52,437 nucleotides of DNA from Roseivirga sp. GTDB lineage: Bacteria > Bacteroidota > Bacteroidia > Cytophagales > Cyclobacteriaceae. The notes under the pieces are model-generated. The model was given only the letters and a program-made list of their open reading frames with translations. It was not told where the DNA came from and did no database searches. The number at the start of each line of letters is the position of its first letter. The stretch's first letter is position 1. Shown piece after piece: positions 24,878 through 32,619 of the stretch. Position numbers and translations under genes: made by a program. The stretch is from the NCBI GenBank assembly GCA_029262895.1, contig JAJCYM010000088.1, forward strand, positions 1 to 52,437. The letters run 5' to 3'.

Positions 24878-25762
24878 TTATGGTATTATCCGGTTTCTCA
24901 GCCCATTTTTCTGTCCGAGTTCTGACATTTTTGTGTAAAAGGCCTTCTTATAGTAAGCAGGCATATCAGTGCGGTTTTTAAAGTACTCGAGGTATTTGGG
25001 CATCAATTCAGGATAATGCTTTTCAATAGCCCTCATGACCAGAGCTTTGCTTGAAGACGGGTCATCACCGTACAATGTTAAATGTCCCGGGAATACGTAG
25101 TGAGCCAGGTGTTTCTTAAAAGCTGAAAACATGGCTTCAAGCTGTTGGGTGGTGTCAGAAATCCAGGGCAATAAGGGCATCATACTCACACCAGTTAAAA
25201 AACCTTGGTTGGCACAGGCTTCCAATGTTTTTAGTCGTATTGAGGGGGCAGTGGCTCCGGGTTCAAATATTGCTGCTACCTTTTCTTCAATGGTGGAGAA
25301 TGAGAAGGTGATTATAGTACCGCGTTCAAGGCCTGGTAAGTCCTTGGGTAAAATGGCTTTCTCATCGATTTCCTTTAACAAGTCGAGGTCCCTGATAACC
25401 AAATCGGATTTTGTGATGATATGAACGGGAAACCGGTATTTCAAAATCACCTCCAGCAATTGTCTTGTTAGCTTCAATTCCTTTTCAATCTGGAGATAGG
25501 GGTCAGTGGCAGAAGCCAGCACAATTATACCATGCTGTTTTTTCTTAGCTCTATTGGCCAATGCCTTTTCTAATAACTCGGGAGCATTAATTTTTACCCC
25601 AAGCTTTCGCTCCATATGCTCACCATATTTGCTTCCACGGATGTAGCAATAAAGGCAGTTAAAGGAGCAGCCACTAAACGGATTGATGGTGTAATCATCC
25701 AAAAACCAAGGGTCTCTTCGTTTGGTTTTATTAAGGATCGATTTAGCCTCTATTTCATTCAT
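24878..25762 (-). CDS. Radical SAM protein of the spore-photolyase-like (SplB-related) family
   Basis: A 294-residue radical SAM enzyme. The iron-sulfur cluster motif CSFNCLYCY follows DDYTINPFSGC near residue 35, and later motifs (IVLASATDPYLQIEKELKLT, VHIITKSDLVIRDLDLL, TITFSFSTI, EPGATAPSIRLKTLEA) are those of the SPL / Rv2578c-type family. These are radical enzymes linked to DNA repair or nucleic-acid modification. The frame continues upstream to 25822, but the ATG at 25762 overlaps the stop of the AlkD-like gene by four bases (ATGA), which fixes the start well. This coupling with a possible DNA-alkylation repair protein supports a DNA repair job (inference). Confidence 0.85.
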   Translation of the reverse strand: MNEIEAKSILNKTKRRDPWFLDDYTINPFSGCSFNCLYCYIRGSKYGEHMERKLGVKINAPELLEKALANRAKKKQHGIIVLASATDPYLQIEKELKLTRQLLEVILKYRFPVHIITKSDLVIRDLDLLKEIDEKAILPKDLPGLERGTIITFSFSTIEEKVAAIFEPGATAPSIRLKTLEACANQGFLTGVSMMPLLPWISDTTQQLEAMFSAFKKHLAHYVFPGHLTLYGDDPSSSKALVMRAIEKHYPELMPKYLEYFKNRTDMPAYYKKAFYTKMSELGQKNGLRNRIIP

Positions 25763-26484
25763 GAAACCAGGGGTTGAGCCTTGGCCATGGAAAGGCCAAT
25801 TCGAATTTTGGTTAAGAACCACTTGGACAGTTTTGTTGCTCTGATTTTGTCAGCATGCTTATGAATCAGGTCGGGATGAAATTTCCCAATGGTTTTTGCT
25901 GGCCAACCTATGCCCTTTTTAATATAAAGTTGGGTTTTGTGACCGTGTTCAAGCATTAAGAAGAAAAGCTTTTCAACAGATGCCTTTGGTAGCTTCTTTT
26001 TGGTAGCATAGTGGGTGGCAATCCCAATCGACCTTTGAATCCAAAGATTTTCATGATCTCCCATTTTTTTGAGTAGCTCATAACTCGTATCGAAATGCTG
26101 CAGTGATCCCTCACCAAAAACCCTTTCTGAAATGATATCACAGGCATACCACTCATTACCTTGAATAATATGAGCGATGGCCAGATCATAGATTGGGCTT
26201 AGGTTTTCATTGATCCTTAATTGGATCAGTTTGCCAATTACCGGATAGCAGGAAATATGCCTGGCATCTCCCAGTTTTGTCAAGAGGTGGTCAATATGAT
26301 TGACGCTTAGTCTGCCTTCTAAGGTTAGCGCTACTTTTTCAAGAATTGGGAATTTCACCTTATGAAGGAGTACCCGTGCTTCCAAAATTTCCCAGCATCC
26401 ATCGATTTCCCCTGTGGTTGCAAGATCAGCGGCAGACATGATATCTGATTCAATAGATTTGAAACTGGTAATTGTGCGCTGCAT
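25759..26484 (-). CDS. AlkD-like HEAT-repeat protein, possible DNA alkylation repair
   Basis: A 241-residue, all-helical protein. The C-terminal half resembles AlkD-type HEAT-repeat DNA glycosylases: NEWYACDIISERVFGEG, LWIQRSIGIATHYATKKK, LFFLMLEHGHKTQLYIKKGI followed by GWPAKTIGKFHPDLI. The last block matches the 'KaIGWalre..k..P' pattern of the family. The first ~90 residues are more divergent. AlkD enzymes remove bulky alkylated bases without base flipping; a catalytic Asp cannot be placed with certainty here. It is translationally coupled to the radical SAM gene and is the first gene leftward from the DnaA-box region. Confidence 0.6.
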   Translation of the reverse strand: MQRTITSFKSIESDIMSAADLATTGEIDGCWEILEARVLLHKVKFPILEKVALTLEGRLSVNHIDHLLTKLGDARHISCYPVIGKLIQLRINENLSPIYDLAIAHIIQGNEWYACDIISERVFGEGSLQHFDTSYELLKKMGDHENLWIQRSIGIATHYATKKKLPKASVEKLFFLMLEHGHKTQLYIKKGIGWPAKTIGKFHPDLIHKHADKIRATKLSKWFLTKIRIGLSMAKAQPLVS

Positions 26485-26607
26485 AGAGTGGAAGCTGTTT
26501 CCTAAGGATTGAAGATATGGATTAATACCAAATCAAATAATAAGATGACGAACTCAACAACAAGATTGGATTTCGAATAACATCTTTCTGAGGGTCAAAA
26601 GCTTATT

Positions 26608-26652
26608 TGTGGATAACTCTGTGTATAACCCTGTGTATAACTATGTGAATAG
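26608..26652. promoter_or_regulatory. Array of four DnaA-box-like 9-mers at 12-bp spacing
   Basis: TGTGGATAA (26608), TGTGTATAA (26620), TGTGTATAA (26632) and TGTGAATAG (26644) lie in one direction with starts exactly 12 bases apart. The first three are perfect reverse complements of the consensus TTATNCACA; the fourth differs at the end. Genes run leftward on the left side and rightward on the right side for about 5 kb or more. The array is a candidate chromosomal origin or other DnaA-binding control site; no dnaA gene is in the window. Confidence 0.6.
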
Positions 26653-26659
26653 CGAGGTG

Positions 26660-27366
26660 GGAAACTTGTTGAAAACTAAGGGGTTATAAAGTTTGCATGT
26701 AAAGGTATAGAAGGTACCTTAGGTATACCAAGTGAGGGATAAAGATCGGAAAGTAAAACTTCCAGTCTCTCTCCGGGAGAAGCTCGGAAAATGGTAGTGA
26801 AAGGTTCAAAGTCGCAAGACGGAGAACTGAAACAGTAAGTCATCAGGTCATTGCTTGGGTATTTGACTTGAGCGTAGCGGACAGCATCGGCAACTCTTCG
26901 GAGAGGCGGGTGAAAGAGAACTACGCGGAGGGAATTTCTTCGGAAATTCGTTCGATGGCGAAGCTGCCGGAGTATGGTGTCACCATCATCTCTGCATAGT
27001 TGAAATTCTGCCGGAAGCCTTCGGGTGAAAGGTAGAAAGACAACTATCGAACAATGCACTCGAAAGAGGGCGGAGTGGTGCGGCTTTGAGGAGGCTTATC
27101 CTTAGGGGTGGGCGGCCGCTGCATGCTTCATTTTAATTGCAACGTACATTGTACCTGCATAGAGCGAAGCCAGAGAAGATAGATTTCTGAAACTTAGTAG
27201 CTTCGGCCGCTGAGCTTGGGATGAAGTTCTGAACAGTAACTTGGCGGATTGCACAATCTACGGATTATGCAAGACGAAGTGGGGGCAAGTCAAATTGTCC
27301 TCCACTTTTGTTATTTGGGGGTATTTTTAAAATACAGAAAAAAGTCACTGGGGAGTGGCTTTTTTT
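26660..27366 (+). ncRNA. Candidate long structured RNA ending in a terminator
   Basis: About 700 bases without a convincing gene. Read on the plus strand it holds many hairpins with stable tetraloops. Examples are GAATTTC-TTCG-GAAATTC (26932-26949), CTC-TTCG-GAG (26895-26904), GTC-GCAA-GAC (26811-26820) and a TACG loop near 27259. Longer stems pair GCGTAG 26872-26877 with CTACGC 26921-26926, ATAGTTG 26996-27002 with CAACTAT 27041-27047, and GCGGC 27080 with GCCGC 27115. UUCG loops favour the plus strand, and the stretch ends in an intrinsic terminator at 27343. The boundaries are approximate and no known RNA family is recognised. Confidence 0.4.
27343..27366 (+). terminator. Intrinsic terminator downstream of the structured region
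   Basis: AGTCACT (27343-27349) pairs with AGTGGCT (27354-27360) across GGGG, followed by seven T; A-rich sequence upstream means it could also act on the minus strand. No protein gene precedes it on the plus strand, which supports a non-coding transcript. Confidence 0.7.
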
Positions 27367-27448
27367 GTGCCCAAACCCTAGGGTCAACTGCCTGAACCAC
27401 CAGTAGCTGAACCTAACCCTTTCCGTGAAATTGTTATTAAGTACAGAT

Positions 27449-27940
27449 ATGTCAGAAGATGAGGACGATAAAATTGATGCCAGATCTTTGCCCATTTTCA
27501 AAAAAGGCGAAGAGATACGAAAACTCGTTCATTCGATAGCAGACCTGGTCTTTGATTATGATAATGAAATCTTAAAGGATACCGGAGAAAGAATGTTGCA
27601 TGATGCCTCTCTTTTGTGTGTTAAGGTAGTGGGAGCTGAAGGGGGTGATTTATATGATCTTAGAATGGAAGCAGCCTCGATAATTCGCAAAGCAGCCAGA
27701 GATTTGATCGTTCATGTGCATACTTTGGAAGAGTTTGGGTTTAAGGAAGCTCATTATTATGAATTGGTCCGTAAGGAAGTTGAGGAATACAGGTTGCTTT
27801 TTATAGAATGGGTCGCCTCTTTTGATCAGTGGAATTATATCATAGATCGGTGGGGACTCTTTAATCCCCCTGGCGTTGGACCTCATGACAAAGACCCTGA
27901 CGATGATATTCCTTTCGATCCCAACGAATTTCTTGGCTGA
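27449..27940 (+). CDS. Helical cytoplasmic protein, unknown (four-helix-bundle-like)
   Basis: A 163-residue protein from ATG 27449 (MSEDEDDKIDARS); a GTG at 27425 in the same frame is a less likely start. The body is helical with acidic ends: KKGEEIRKLVHSIADLVFDY, MLHDASLLCVKVVGAEGGDL, MEAASIIRKAARDLIVHVHT and VEEYRLLFIEWVASFDQWNY. The length and helix pattern resemble small four-helix-bundle proteins such as the 23S rRNA intervening-sequence / Avd-like group, but I cannot assign it. The tail DPDDDIPFDPNEFLG is acidic. It is the first gene rightward from the DnaA-box and structured-RNA region. Confidence 0.65.
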   Translation: MSEDEDDKIDARSLPIFKKGEEIRKLVHSIADLVFDYDNEILKDTGERMLHDASLLCVKVVGAEGGDLYDLRMEAASIIRKAARDLIVHVHTLEEFGFKEAHYYELVRKEVEEYRLLFIEWVASFDQWNYIIDRWGLFNPPGVGPHDKDPDDDIPFDPNEFLG

Positions 27941-28290
27941 GATTCAAGTTTGACGCCCTCAACTATGTCTTCACACACTAACGAGCGAGTTTAAACCAGC
28001 TTAAAAATATTCCCCGTCTGCATCAAAACACCCGCAAGGGCAATCAGGTCGGAAATAATTGGTACATCATCTCGTAGCTTGCGGAGAGATCCTTTCACCA
28101 AACAAATCGTACTTAAGCTTCTGAAAAAGATTCCTTCACTTCGTTACGGAATGACGTTACTGTGGCTGTTTTTGCTAAGACAAACCACCTGTTATTTGTA
28201 TCATTCCTAACCGCGATAATTTTTTTTCTAGCCCAGGGGTAGGGTGGTTGACACCTAAGTCTATCTAAGGTTGATTTTAAACAATCGACC
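27941..28290. other. Intergenic stretch with a small dispersed-type inverted repeat
   Basis: No gene seen. Bases ~28129-28156 contain TTCC...GGAATGACGT, a short inverted repeat that resembles the one at about 34461-34524, which also ends in GAATGACGT. This suggests a dispersed non-coding repeat. The last 60 bases before the thioredoxin gene contain TTGACA and probably hold its promoter. Confidence 0.35.
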
Positions 28291-28725
28291 ATGAAAAACT
28301 TAGTATTAATATCACTTCTATTTTTTACCAGCACCTCAGAATTGCAATGGGGAGCGGATTTTGAAGCGGCCAAAACCGAGGCTGCCGATTCAAACAAAAA
28401 AATCCTAATTGTCTTTTCGGGATCTGACTGGTGCAAACCCTGTATTCAATTACATAACACACTTTTTGAATCAGCGGAGTTTGCAACATTCGCCAAAGAC
28501 AATCTCCTCTTAGTCAAAGCCGATTTTCCATCCAGAAAGAAGAACCAGCTTTCTAAGGAACAAACGAAGCGGAACGAAGCATTGGCTGCAGCCTATAATG
28601 ATGCTGGTGAATTTCCCCTGGCAGTTTTTACCAATGCACAAGGCCTTGTGCTGGGAACGTTTGGGTTTGACAAGACCAAAAAACCAGCTGACTACATTTC
28701 TGAATTCACGAAATATTTGAAATAA
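28291..28725 (+). CDS. Thioredoxin-like secreted protein
   Basis: A 144-residue protein with an N-terminal signal (LVLISLLFFTSTS) and a thioredoxin-7/DUF255-like fold. The redox motif is SDWCKPC, preceded by KKILIVFSG, and the cis-Pro equivalent is EFPLAVFTN. It probably reduces or oxidises disulfides in the periplasm. Its stop overlaps the ATG of the apbE gene by one base (TAATG), making it the first gene of the redox operon. Proteins of this type often accompany DUF4266 and DUF3570 genes. Confidence 0.85.
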   Translation: MKNLVLISLLFFTSTSELQWGADFEAAKTEAADSNKKILIVFSGSDWCKPCIQLHNTLFESAEFATFAKDNLLLVKADFPSRKKNQLSKEQTKRNEALAAAYNDAGEFPLAVFTNAQGLVLGTFGFDKTKKPADYISEFTKYLK

Positions 28726-29714
28726 TGAGAGCCATTCCATTAGCCATTGGTTTGTTGATTTTAGCAAACCCGCTCGTTGCACAAGGTCAGCGACATAATA
28801 AGGTGATCAAGTTGATGGGTTCTCGTTTTGAGATAACCGCCATCCATGAAGATGCACAAACCGCATGGGATGGAATTAATGCGGCCATAGCTGAGATAAC
28901 AAGAATTGAAAAGTTGATTTCTTCCTGGGATCCAAATTCCCAGACCTCAAAGATTAATCAAAATGCCGGTGTAAGTGCCGTCAAAGTTGACAGGGAACTG
29001 TTTGAGCTGATCAGTAGGGCCATTCGAATTTCGAATCTTACCGATGGGGCATTTGATATTTCTTATGCCTCTATGGATCGGATCTGGAAATTCGATGGCT
29101 CAATGGCCACTATGCCAAAGGCGGATGTGGTGAAGAAGGCAGCCAGCAAGATAGACTACAAAAATATTGAACTGGTAGATTCAAATACTACGGTCTACCT
29201 GAAAGAAAAGGGCATGAAAATTGGCTTTGGAGCGATTGGAAAGGGTTACGCAGCCCAAAAAGCCAAAGAAGTGATGATCACTCTGGGTATCGAAAATGGT
29301 GTCGTGAACGCAGCGGGTGATTTGGCAGCCTGGGGTAGACAGGAAAATGGAGAACATTTCAAAGTGGGTATTGCCGACCCCAAAAATAAGGAACATATCA
29401 TGTCTTGGTTGGACGTCAATAATGGTGCGATAGTGACTTCTGGTGACTATGAAAGGTACGTGATGTTGGATGGAAAGCGCTACGCACACATTATTGATCC
29501 AAGAACAGGCTATCCTACCACAGGGATTAAAAGTGTAACAATCATTTGCCCCAATCCTGAACTCGCTGATGCACTGGCTACATCGGTATTCATATTGGGC
29601 AAAAAACAGGGCATTGAACTGATCAATCAGCTGTACGGCATTGAGTGCCTGATTGTGACGGATGAAGACAAGATATTGATATCGAACAACCTCGAATTAA
29701 GTGATAAATCATGA
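28725..29714 (+). CDS. apbE: FAD:protein FMN transferase
   Basis: A 329-residue ApbE family enzyme, which attaches FMN covalently to Ser/Thr of exported redox proteins using FAD and magnesium. The signal peptide ends at LVAQ. Motifs present: MGSRFEITA, DGAFDISYASMDRIWKF, GAIGKGYAAQKA, VNAAGDLAAWG, TSGDYERYVM and HIIDPRTGYPTTG; the length is typical. It overlaps the thioredoxin gene before it by one base and the DUF4266 lipoprotein after it by four (ATGA). No obvious Na+-NQR or RnfG subunits are nearby, so its substrate is probably encoded in this same cluster (inference). Confidence 0.92.
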   Translation: MRAIPLAIGLLILANPLVAQGQRHNKVIKLMGSRFEITAIHEDAQTAWDGINAAIAEITRIEKLISSWDPNSQTSKINQNAGVSAVKVDRELFELISRAIRISNLTDGAFDISYASMDRIWKFDGSMATMPKADVVKKAASKIDYKNIELVDSNTTVYLKEKGMKIGFGAIGKGYAAQKAKEVMITLGIENGVVNAAGDLAAWGRQENGEHFKVGIADPKNKEHIMSWLDVNNGAIVTSGDYERYVMLDGKRYAHIIDPRTGYPTTGIKSVTIICPNPELADALATSVFILGKKQGIELINQLYGIECLIVTDEDKILISNNLELSDKS

Positions 29715-29938
29715 ATAGAATAAGAAAGATACTAACCCTGATTCTTCTGGCTTTTGGAGCTTCCTCTATGAGTAGCTGCGTGTCGGTAAAAGGCTATCAG
29801 AAGATGTACCTCAATGATGCTGAGATGGAATTGAGTGCCAGAGCAGTCGAGTATTTCTGTACTAATTTTCAATCATATCGTGAGGGTGCTTCAGGTGCCA
29901 ACGGTGGTAAAGTCGGTGGGGGATGCGGTTGCAATTGA
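29711..29938 (+). CDS. DUF4266 small lipoprotein with Gly/Cys-rich end
   Basis: A 75-residue lipoprotein. The signal ends in the lipobox SMSSC, and the mature part begins CVSVKGYQKMYLNDAEMELS. The C-terminus SYREGASGANGGKVGG, then GCGCN, is the DUF4266 hallmark. It sits between apbE and a DUF3570 gene with overlaps on both sides, the usual company of this family. The segment EGASGAN resembles the ApbE flavinylation consensus (Dgx(S/T)GA(T/S)), but Asn stands at the acceptor place. The two Cys at the end could bind metal or take part in redox (inference). Confidence 0.85.
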   Translation: MNRIRKILTLILLAFGASSMSSCVSVKGYQKMYLNDAEMELSARAVEYFCTNFQSYREGASGANGGKVGGGCGCN

Positions 29939-31158
29939 TGATTTCAAGAACGGTCTTGATGCTGATGATGCTCATCATTGGTATTCATGCTTCGGCCCAG
30001 AATAACGAGCGTGAAAAGAAAAGCGTGGCTGAAGACAGCTCCAAATTCAAGATTAAGAAATTGGCTGAATCAGACCTGAGCATACTGTTTAGTTATTATG
30101 CACAGGACGGGAACAACGCAGCAGTTACCGGAGGCTTTGGTACTGAAAAGCTGACAGATGTCACCTCAAAGATCATCGTTAATTTAGCTTTAGATGAAAA
30201 GCAGACGATCTCCATAGATGGCGGTTTTGATTATTATACTTCTGCTTCTACTGATAACATTGACAATTTCGTCTCCTCAGCCTCGCGCAAAGACATGCGT
30301 GTACATGGAAACCTAGGTTATTCCAGAAAGGCAGCAAACGATATCACTTATGGATTCAAAGTAGGAGGATCGACCGAGTATGATTATCAGTCCCTGCAGT
30401 TTTCAGGCTACGTCTCAAAAACTTCTAAGGATGGTAATCGCACCTTTGGACTATCCGCGCAGGCTTATATCGACAAATGGGAGATAATTTATCCTCGGGA
30501 ATTGAGAAGTCAAGGCCCCTGGGTCACCAGTGATCAACGCAGGTCTTATAGTGTCTCTGCCAGTTATTCGCAGGTAATTAATAAAAGAATGCAGGCCAGT
30601 TTGTCTGTTGACCTGGTAAGTCAGTCTGGCCTGTTATCGACTCCCTTTCACCGGGTTTATTTTCAAAACCAAGTGGAGGCCAGAGTAGAGAAACTCCCTT
30701 TTACCAGGCTAAAGGTGCCGGTTGGCCTTAGGTTCAACTACTACGTCAATGATCGATTTTTATTAAGAACCCATTACAGATTTTATTGGGACGATTGGGG
30801 AATCATGGGCCATACTGCTTCAATTGAAGTGCCCTATAAGATCAATAGATTCTTTTCAATCTATCCCTATTATAGATTCCATACGCAGTCGGCTTCAACC
30901 TTCTTCAAGCCTTATAAAGAACATACTACAGAGTTCCTGTACTATACTTCAGACAACGACTTGTCAAATATCACCAGTCATGATATAGGGTTCGGGTTAA
31001 GGTACTCGCCAGTAGAGGGAATCGGTTCCTTTCGATTGCCAGGGAAGAAAAACAGGTTGATGACCTTCAAGGAAATTAGCATGCGATTTGGCCACTATAA
31101 ACGTAACCCGAAGCTTACGGCCAACATTATCAGCTTCGGAATGAATTTTAGCTTTTAA
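29938..31158 (+). CDS. DUF3570 family outer-membrane beta-barrel
   Basis: A 406-residue protein with a signal peptide (TVLMLMMLIIGIHASA). The mature part is a series of alternating strands with aromatic girdles, for example ISIDGGFDYYTSASTDN, YGFKVGGSTEYDYQSLQFSG, and it ends in SFGMNFSF with a C-terminal Phe, typical of outer-membrane barrels. The sequence LSILFSYYAQDGNNAAVTGG near the start is the DUF3570 signature. The open frame extends to 29923, but the ATG at 29938 shares one base with the DUF4266 stop (TGATG) and gives the natural signal peptide. It probably provides the outer-membrane part of the redox cluster. Confidence 0.85.
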   Translation: MISRTVLMLMMLIIGIHASAQNNEREKKSVAEDSSKFKIKKLAESDLSILFSYYAQDGNNAAVTGGFGTEKLTDVTSKIIVNLALDEKQTISIDGGFDYYTSASTDNIDNFVSSASRKDMRVHGNLGYSRKAANDITYGFKVGGSTEYDYQSLQFSGYVSKTSKDGNRTFGLSAQAYIDKWEIIYPRELRSQGPWVTSDQRRSYSVSASYSQVINKRMQASLSVDLVSQSGLLSTPFHRVYFQNQVEARVEKLPFTRLKVPVGLRFNYYVNDRFLLRTHYRFYWDDWGIMGHTASIEVPYKINRFFSIYPYYRFHTQSASTFFKPYKEHTTEFLYYTSDNDLSNITSHDIGFGLRYSPVEGIGSFRLPGKKNRLMTFKEISMRFGHYKRNPKLTANIISFGMNFSF

Positions 31159-31174
31159 CAATAAATAATTGATA

Positions 31175-31606
31175 ATGAACAGGAATGACTTTTTAAAGAA
31201 GGTAGGTGCAGGGGCAGCCTTTGCGCTTACCGCAACTTGCCTGGGAGGATGTGCAGTTGAGAATATTGCACCAGATTCACCTATAGCAGCTAGTAACGGG
31301 GCGGTAGATTTCACACTGGACCTGAGTACTTCTGGTAACGCAGCCTTGGCTAACAATGGAGGCTATGTGATTGTGAATAATAATGTAGTGGTTGGCAAAG
31401 CCAATGACGGAACTTATGTGGCTGCCACAAGAACCTGCTCTCACGATCCAAGAAAGCAAGTGAGGTTGAGGAATAACGAGTGGTATTGTACTGCTCATGG
31501 TGCCAAGTTTGGCTTGGATGGGAGAGGGAAGAACAGCCTCGGTGCGAATGGTTTGACAATCTATCAGACCGAATTGACTGGTAATATGTTAAGAGTATTT
31601 GCTTAG
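31175..31606 (+). CDS. Rieske-type 2Fe-2S lipoprotein
   Basis: A 143-residue protein with an N-terminal signal and lipobox (ALTATCLGGCAVENI). Cluster ligands are visible as CSH (ATRTCSHDP) and CTAH (NEWYCTAHGAKFGLDGRG), giving the Cys-His / Cys-His pattern of Rieske proteins. The frame begins at TTG 31169, but ATG 31175 (MNRNDFLKKVG) is the likely start; this N-terminus also resembles a weak Tat-type signal without the twin arginine. It is 16 bp after the DUF3570 gene and likely carries electrons on the outer side of the inner membrane or in the periplasm. Confidence 0.87.
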   Translation: MNRNDFLKKVGAGAAFALTATCLGGCAVENIAPDSPIAASNGAVDFTLDLSTSGNAALANNGGYVIVNNNVVVGKANDGTYVAATRTCSHDPRKQVRLRNNEWYCTAHGAKFGLDGRGKNSLGANGLTIYQTELTGNMLRVFA

Positions 31607-31612
31607 AAAATT

Positions 31613-31816
31613 ATGAAAACGATAAAGGCTCTTTTAGTAATGATGTTGGTGTTGGTTTTGGCTTTCAGTGCCTGCCAGCAAGAGAATGTAGTACCCAATG
31701 CAGCTAATGCAGTTAATGTGGGTACACAAGAGGTTGTAGCAGGAGATACCACTGCAGGGTATGATGAAGATGAGGACGAGGGTGAAGAAGAGGATGATGA
31801 TGACGATGACGATTAA
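31613..31816 (+). CDS. Small acidic lipoprotein
   Basis: A 67-residue protein starting 6 bp after the Rieske gene. The signal ends in FSACQQENVVP, a lipobox. The short mature part ends in an extreme acidic tail of Asp and Glu (residues ~50-67). The CQQENVVP start matches CNQENVVP of the next gene, so the two are paralogues, but this one lacks the PepSY-like domain. The tail could bind calcium or other cations. The stop is clear, so it is not merely a frameshifted copy. Confidence 0.75.
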   Translation: MKTIKALLVMMLVLVLAFSACQQENVVPNAANAVNVGTQEVVAGDTTAGYDEDEDEGEEEDDDDDDD

Positions 31817-31846
31817 TTATAGATCACAATTAAACAATTAATAACA

Positions 31847-32260
31847 ATGATGAGGATTAAAATAATGTTGATGATGATGTTGCTGATGGTATTTGTATTT
31901 ACCTCATGCAACCAGGAGAATGTGGTGCCGGATTCGGCCCAGGTGCAGTTGGATCTCAATACGGCAGATCCAGGAGCTGACGAAATGGATGATGAAAACA
32001 CTGACGAAGGTGCGGATATGGAAGAAGAGGGTGACGAAGAGGAAGGTGACGAAGCAGAAGAAGCTGAAGAGGAAGAAGGCGAGGAGATTGATCCCGATTC
32101 ATTGCCACAGCAAGTCCTTGATTATATAGTTGAAAACTATCCGGATGCGCAAATAGTTGAAGCGGAGCTCTATCCTAATGGAGACTACGAAGTTGAACTG
32201 GACGATGAAGTAGAGCTAGTCTTCGATTCAGCGGGAAACTTTCTTGGCGAAGGAGATTAA
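31847..32260 (+). CDS. Acidic lipoprotein with PepSY-like domain
   Basis: A 137-residue lipoprotein (FVFTSCNQENVVP). Residues ~40-80 are nearly all Glu/Asp, and residues ~82-135 form a PepSY-like (DUF2874-type) domain: DSLPQQVLDYIVENYPDAQI, then VEAELYPNGDYEVELDDEVE, then LVFDSAGNFLG. Such domains occur on the outside of the membrane in regulators, inhibitors and electron-transfer proteins. It shares its N-terminus with the preceding gene and its C-terminal domain with the next gene, so it looks like the full-length form of the trio. Met1 or Met2 may start it. Confidence 0.78.
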   Translation: MMRIKIMLMMMLLMVFVFTSCNQENVVPDSAQVQLDLNTADPGADEMDDENTDEGADMEEEGDEEEGDEAEEAEEEEGEEIDPDSLPQQVLDYIVENYPDAQIVEAELYPNGDYEVELDDEVELVFDSAGNFLGEGD

Positions 32261-32281
32261 TTAGACCTAAAACGAAAGACT

Positions 32282-32557
32282 ATGAAAACGATCAGATATA
32301 TGTTAATGACCGTGATGCTGGCTGGCCTGACTTTCGCATTCTCTTCTTGTAATGGGGAAGGCAATGAACCAGAGGGAGTACCTGTAGAGATTTCAGCGCT
32401 GCCGCAGTCAATACTTGACTTTGTAAGTGACAACCATCCTGGAACTCAAATTGCCGAGGCGGAAGTTTATCCGAATGGAGACTATGAGGTAATGCTGGAT
32501 GACGGTTTAGAATTGGTCTTTGATGCCTCAGGGAATTATGTAGGACCAGGAGACTAA
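32282..32557 (+). CDS. Small PepSY-like lipoprotein
   Basis: A 91-residue lipoprotein with lipobox FSSCNGEG and one PepSY-like domain (SALPQSILDFVSDNHPGTQI, then AEAEVYPNGDYEVMLDDGLE, then LVFDASGNYVG). It is clearly paralogous to the C-terminal domain of the preceding gene, but lacks the long acidic stretch. It is the last gene of the redox operon and is followed by a terminator. Confidence 0.8.
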   Translation: MKTIRYMLMTVMLAGLTFAFSSCNGEGNEPEGVPVEISALPQSILDFVSDNHPGTQIAEAEVYPNGDYEVMLDDGLELVFDASGNYVGPGD

Positions 32558-32590
32558 AGGCGCAAGTCAATTGCATACACACCAATCCAA

Positions 32591-32619
32591 AGCTCACCCT
32601 AGACGGGGGTGGGCTTTTT
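32591..32619. terminator. Terminator between convergent operons
   Basis: AGCTCACCC (32591-32599) pairs with GGGTGGGCT (32607-32615), with one wobble, then TTTTT. It serves the redox operon on the plus strand and overlaps the stop codon of the minus-strand gene. Confidence 0.8.

Noticed and set aside
26676-27059. 127-codon frame on the minus strand in the structured intergenic region
   Set aside because: No recognisable protein, odd composition (many Arg, Cys, Pro), no ribosome site, and it runs antisense to many hairpins with UUCG loops; a structured non-coding region explains it better.
27380-27425. ACCACCAG-containing stretch as a tRNA or tmRNA 3' end
   Set aside because: No cloverleaf or tmRNA start sequence can be drawn around it on either strand.
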